Source: a virus
IMG/VR virus record: IMGVR_UViG_3300049459_000229
Location: 1-64,000 of that record
DNA length: 64,000 nucleotides
Strand: one strand, 5' to 3'
This document shows, piece by piece, positions 62,149 to 64,000 of the stretch; position 1 is the first letter of the stretch, and each line of letters begins with the position of its first letter. Under the pieces are notes generated by a model. It was not told where the DNA came from. It worked only from the letters and a program-made list of their open reading frames with translations, and did not search any database. Both the position numbers and the translations under genes were made by a program.

Positions 62149-62498
62149 AGGACACCGTCGCCGCCGCGATCGCCCGCATCCTGGGCGTCTCGTCGAAGCT
62201 GATCTCAGGGTGGTCACTGGAGGCGCGACAGGACGGCCGCCGAGGCACGCCAGGCATGCTGACCACGCATCTGCAAGTCAAGGTCGAGGCTGACCGCGAC
62301 ACCCTGTACCGGCTGCAGACGGGCCAGCACCGCGGCAGCTGGGCGCTGAACAACGTCTATGCTGACTCGGCGCACCTGTTTGACGTCGCAGCACGCCTCG
62401 ATGTGGCCCTTCTCTATGGCAAGGAGACGCAGCACATCTTCAAGGCGTTGGCCCAGATGACGGTCTATCGCAAAAATCAGAAAGGAAAGAGGAAATGA
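62145..62498 (+). CDS. 117-residue hypothetical protein
   Basis: The product has 117 residues, basic, with a HTH-like N-terminus (AAIARILGVSSKLISGWSLE) and Arg/Lys-rich end (YRKNQKGKRK). Possibly DNA or RNA binding. ATGA overlap upstream. No family is recognised. Confidence 0.68.
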   Translation: MKDTVAAAIARILGVSSKLISGWSLEARQDGRRGTPGMLTTHLQVKVEADRDTLYRLQTGQHRGSWALNNVYADSAHLFDVAARLDVALLYGKETQHIFKALAQMTVYRKNQKGKRK

Positions 62499-62854
62499 AT
62501 GACGCCCTGAGACAGACCGGCCGCACCACGCGGCTGATCGAGAAGGCAGTGCAGCTGGCGCACGAAGGCCGGGCTGTCTACATCCATACGCCGGAGCGAT
62601 GCGTGCGCCGCACGCAGAAGCAGGTCGATGAGACCTGGGAAAAGCTGTGGCCGGGCCGGCCACACGGCATCAAGGTCGAAGCGCCGCACCCGCACGCGCA
62701 GTTCAATTGGTGGGAGATGCGCGTGCTGGGTGCCCACCCGAACAGCGTCTGGCTGGTCGACCACTACCTTGTCGAGCGCCGGATCCAGCTCCTGCAAGAC
62801 CAGATGGCCGAACTTGCGAAAGAGATCGGCCGCATCTACCCACTTACCGTATAA
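62495..62854 (+). CDS. 119-residue P-loop-like phage protein
   Basis: The product has 119 residues. RQTGRTTRLIEKAVQLAHEG holds a G-R-T-T-R P-loop-like turn known from short phage NTPase-like proteins, and VWLVDHY in the second half may be Walker B. The Lys of the Walker A is replaced by Arg/Thr. Nucleotide binding is a possibility, not shown. AAAGGAAAGAGG precedes the ATG. Confidence 0.66.
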   Translation: MNDALRQTGRTTRLIEKAVQLAHEGRAVYIHTPERCVRRTQKQVDETWEKLWPGRPHGIKVEAPHPHAQFNWWEMRVLGAHPNSVWLVDHYLVERRIQLLQDQMAELAKEIGRIYPLTV

Positions 62855-62861
62855 CCCACCC

Positions 62862-62877
62862 GCCCGGCGCGCCGGGC
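62862..62877 (+). promoter_or_regulatory. Intergenic hairpin, perfect 16-base palindrome
   Basis: GCCCGGCGCGCCGGGC lies between two genes, 21 bases before the MazG-like ATG. It is related to the hairpin at 63316-63337: both carry CCCGGC and GCCGGG arms, then CA, CAACC and CTAG[AG]GA before the ribosome site. There is no T-run. Confidence 0.6.
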
Positions 62878-62898
62878 ACAACCCCCTAGGAGAATGCA

Positions 62899-63309
62899 AT
62901 GTCCATGACTTTTGAAGCACTCAGGCAGGCCAACCTGATGCGCCTGCCACAGTTCAAGAATTCGCGCGGCGAGTATGCGCACAGCGAGATGGACGGCTCC
63001 GACTGGAGCCCTTCGGATTGGTTCGAGGCGATGGCTGGTGAAGTCGGCGAATTCGCAAATTGGCACAAGAAATTCCGTCGGGGCGACATCTCGTTCGAGG
63101 AGTTCCAGCAGCACGCAGCCAAGGAGCTGGCCGATGTCCAGATTTACCTCGACATCCTCGCGCTGCGCTGCCTCGACCTGCCAGGCAGGCCGCACCCGAC
63201 TGGCATCGACCTCGGCCAGGCCACTCGCTTGAAGTTCAACGAGGTGTCTGAGCGCGTTGGCGCCAACGTTTTTATCGATACGCAGGGCCTCGTCTACCAG
63301 GAAATTTAG
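62899..63309 (+). CDS. MazG-like nucleotide pyrophosphohydrolase (second copy)
   Basis: The product has 136 residues. E48-x2-E51 in AMAGEVGEF and E76-x2-D79 in AKELADVQIYLDIL form the MazG metal site; LGQATRLKFNEVSERVG is the conserved end of phage MazG-like proteins. It differs from the first copy (55464) and is closer to classic MazG. It likely trims dNTPs or alarmones. AGGAGAATGCA is its ribosome site. Confidence 0.84.
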   Translation: MSMTFEALRQANLMRLPQFKNSRGEYAHSEMDGSDWSPSDWFEAMAGEVGEFANWHKKFRRGDISFEEFQQHAAKELADVQIYLDILALRCLDLPGRPHPTGIDLGQATRLKFNEVSERVGANVFIDTQGLVYQEI

Positions 63310-63315
63310 TCCGCC

Positions 63316-63337
63316 GCCCGGCTACCCCCCGCCGGGC
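63316..63337 (+). promoter_or_regulatory. Intergenic hairpin before the P-loop gene
   Basis: GCCCGGC-TACCCCCC-GCCGGGC sits 22 bases before the ATG. It is a second copy of the 62862-62877 type of element, each in a gap of about 45 bases. It is not a terminator (no T-run). Confidence 0.6.
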
Positions 63338-63359
63338 ATCAACCTAGAGAAAGAAGAAA

Positions 63360-63572
63360 ATGAGCAAACCCCAAATTACAGTCACCATCAGCGGGCCGGC
63401 TGGCGCCGGCAAGTCCACGCTGGCCGAGCATATTGCCAGCGACCTAGCCATACGTTATGGCGTCAAGGTGCAACTGATCGATGACGGCTGGAATCAGCTG
63501 TTGCCCACCTCGGCCCGCCACCTGCCTGGCCACTTCGACGCTGACGTCGCTATCCTTGTGGAGCAAAAATAA
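63360..63572 (+). CDS. 70-residue minimal P-loop protein
   Basis: The product has 70 residues. The Walker A motif G-P-A-G-A-G-K-S-T at 12-20 is perfect, and QLIDDGWNQLL could carry the next helix. It is about a third of a normal P-loop kinase and lacks the remaining motifs; such very short P-loop proteins are a recurring phage family. It could be a nucleotide sensor. TAATG overlap with the ligase gene. Confidence 0.72.
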   Translation: MSKPQITVTISGPAGAGKSTLAEHIASDLAIRYGVKVQLIDDGWNQLLPTSARHLPGHFDADVAILVEQK

Positions 63573-64000
63573 TGACCACCAAAACCCTCCCCCAACTCGC
63601 GATCGATGTGAAATCCGACTTCGCCGGCATGCGCTTCCCCGTCTGGGGCTTCATCAAGGTTGACGGCGTGCGCGGCTGCCACGTGACCGGCAAATTCACC
63701 GGCCGCTCGCTGGAAGACATGAAGAACACGGCGCTGGCCGAGAAGTTCAGCGGCCCGGAGTACGCCGGCTTCGATGGCGAGCTCACGATTGATGGCTACC
63801 TGACCAACCGCGCGCTGCCGGCCGACTTGCGCCCCGAGGGCAACGAGACGCTGTGCAGCCTGACGACCGGCATCACCAACCGCGCGAAGATTAAGAAGGG
63901 CGAGATGGCGCTGCCGACGAACGTGGTCTGGAACCTGTTCGACTATCTGGCGCCGGACCTCGTGGACCAACCATACGAGATCCGCTACGCCGCTCTGAAA
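63572..64000 (+). CDS. ATP-dependent DNA ligase, 3' end cut by window edge
   Basis: The first 143 residues are present. FIKVDGVRG (about 27-35) is the KxDG nucleotidyl-transfer motif with K29 as the AMP-accepting residue, and GFDGEL (about 67-72) is motif III. This fits T7-like phage ATP-dependent ligases. It closes nicks in newly made DNA. The rest, including motifs IV-VI and the OB domain, is outside the window. Confidence 0.86.
   Translation, partial: MTTKTLPQLAIDVKSDFAGMRFPVWGFIKVDGVRGCHVTGKFTGRSLEDMKNTALAEKFSGPEYAGFDGELTIDGYLTNRALPADLRPEGNETLCSLTTGITNRAKIKKGEMALPTNVVWNLFDYLAPDLVDQPYEIRYAALK

Noticed and set aside
1-64000. CRISPR array, tRNA genes, integrase, lysis cassette
   Set aside because: I read for regularly spaced repeats, tRNA-like acceptor/anticodon features, tyrosine or serine integrase motifs and endolysin motifs and found none that I could support. 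Absence by eye is not proof; a tRNAscan and domain search would settle it.

Overview
This window is a stretch of a GC-rich tailed-phage genome; it is clearly phage and not host chromosome. It carries a head module (terminase, portal, S49-type protease, scaffold, capsid, tail tube), a tail-fibre cassette and a replication module, with no host housekeeping genes. By eye the base composition is roughly 60-65% GC, and the flavour of the proteins points to a phage of a betaproteobacterium (Burkholderiales or Oxalobacteraceae); that host call is an inference. I see no integrase, no convincing repressor/Cro switch, no tail sheath and no recognisable lysis cassette inside the window, so a virulent phage with a long tail (probably a siphovirus) is the simplest reading. 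Both ends cut through genes: the tail tube on the left and an ATP-dependent DNA ligase on the right.

Layout. (1) 1-11893, minus strand: packaging and virion genes read leftward in the order small HTH protein, tiny membrane protein, candidate small terminase, tiny membrane protein, large terminase, terminator, portal, S49 protease, scaffold, head protein, major capsid, terminator, accessory proteins, terminator, connector/completion proteins, tail terminator, tail tube. Most units have a sigma70-like promoter and are separated by intrinsic terminators. (2) 11894-15545: a divergent, AT-richer control region with a paired palindromic operator, a plus-strand gene, a run of RNA hairpins, three small genes, a minus-strand HNH-like protein without catalytic histidines, and a second intergenic region with G-runs and iterated TAAGT motifs. 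(3) 15546-39719, plus strand: 72 mostly tiny genes in 24 kb. About 37 junctions are 4-base ATGA/GTGA overlaps, so this is effectively one or two translationally coupled operons divided by a terminator at 26639-26666. Most products are unknown. Recognisable ones include an HNH nuclease, a transposase N-terminal (DUF4096-like) domain, a 29-residue RanBP2-like zinc finger, an Ead/Ea22-like mosaic protein and a Cys-rich DUF7227-like protein. (4) 39703-45085, minus strand: tail fibre and host-recognition genes, including an esterase with a readable Ser-Asp-His triad and a beta-helix/Ig-like fibre. (5) 45249-64000, plus strand: recombination, DNA modification and replication. The genes are RdgC, a C5-cytosine methyltransferase with a second long gene embedded in another frame, a zinc deaminase-like protein, an SNF2-type helicase, an AEP primase-helicase fusion, a probable ssDNA-binding protein, a DnaQ-like exonuclease, two MazG-like pyrophosphohydrolases, a dNMP kinase, a three-domain family A DNA polymerase, small P-loop proteins and DNA ligase.

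How it works together (inference). The right block copies and modifies DNA: primase-helicase, polymerase, exonuclease and ligase work with nucleotide-pool enzymes, while Dcm and the deaminase-like protein point to base modification or defence evasion. The left block packages DNA and builds the head and tail connection. The fibre cassette, with its own operator-controlled promoter, provides adsorption and probably removes O-acyl groups from the host surface polysaccharide. The long accessory operon is the least understood part and the most likely place for host-takeover or anti-defence functions.
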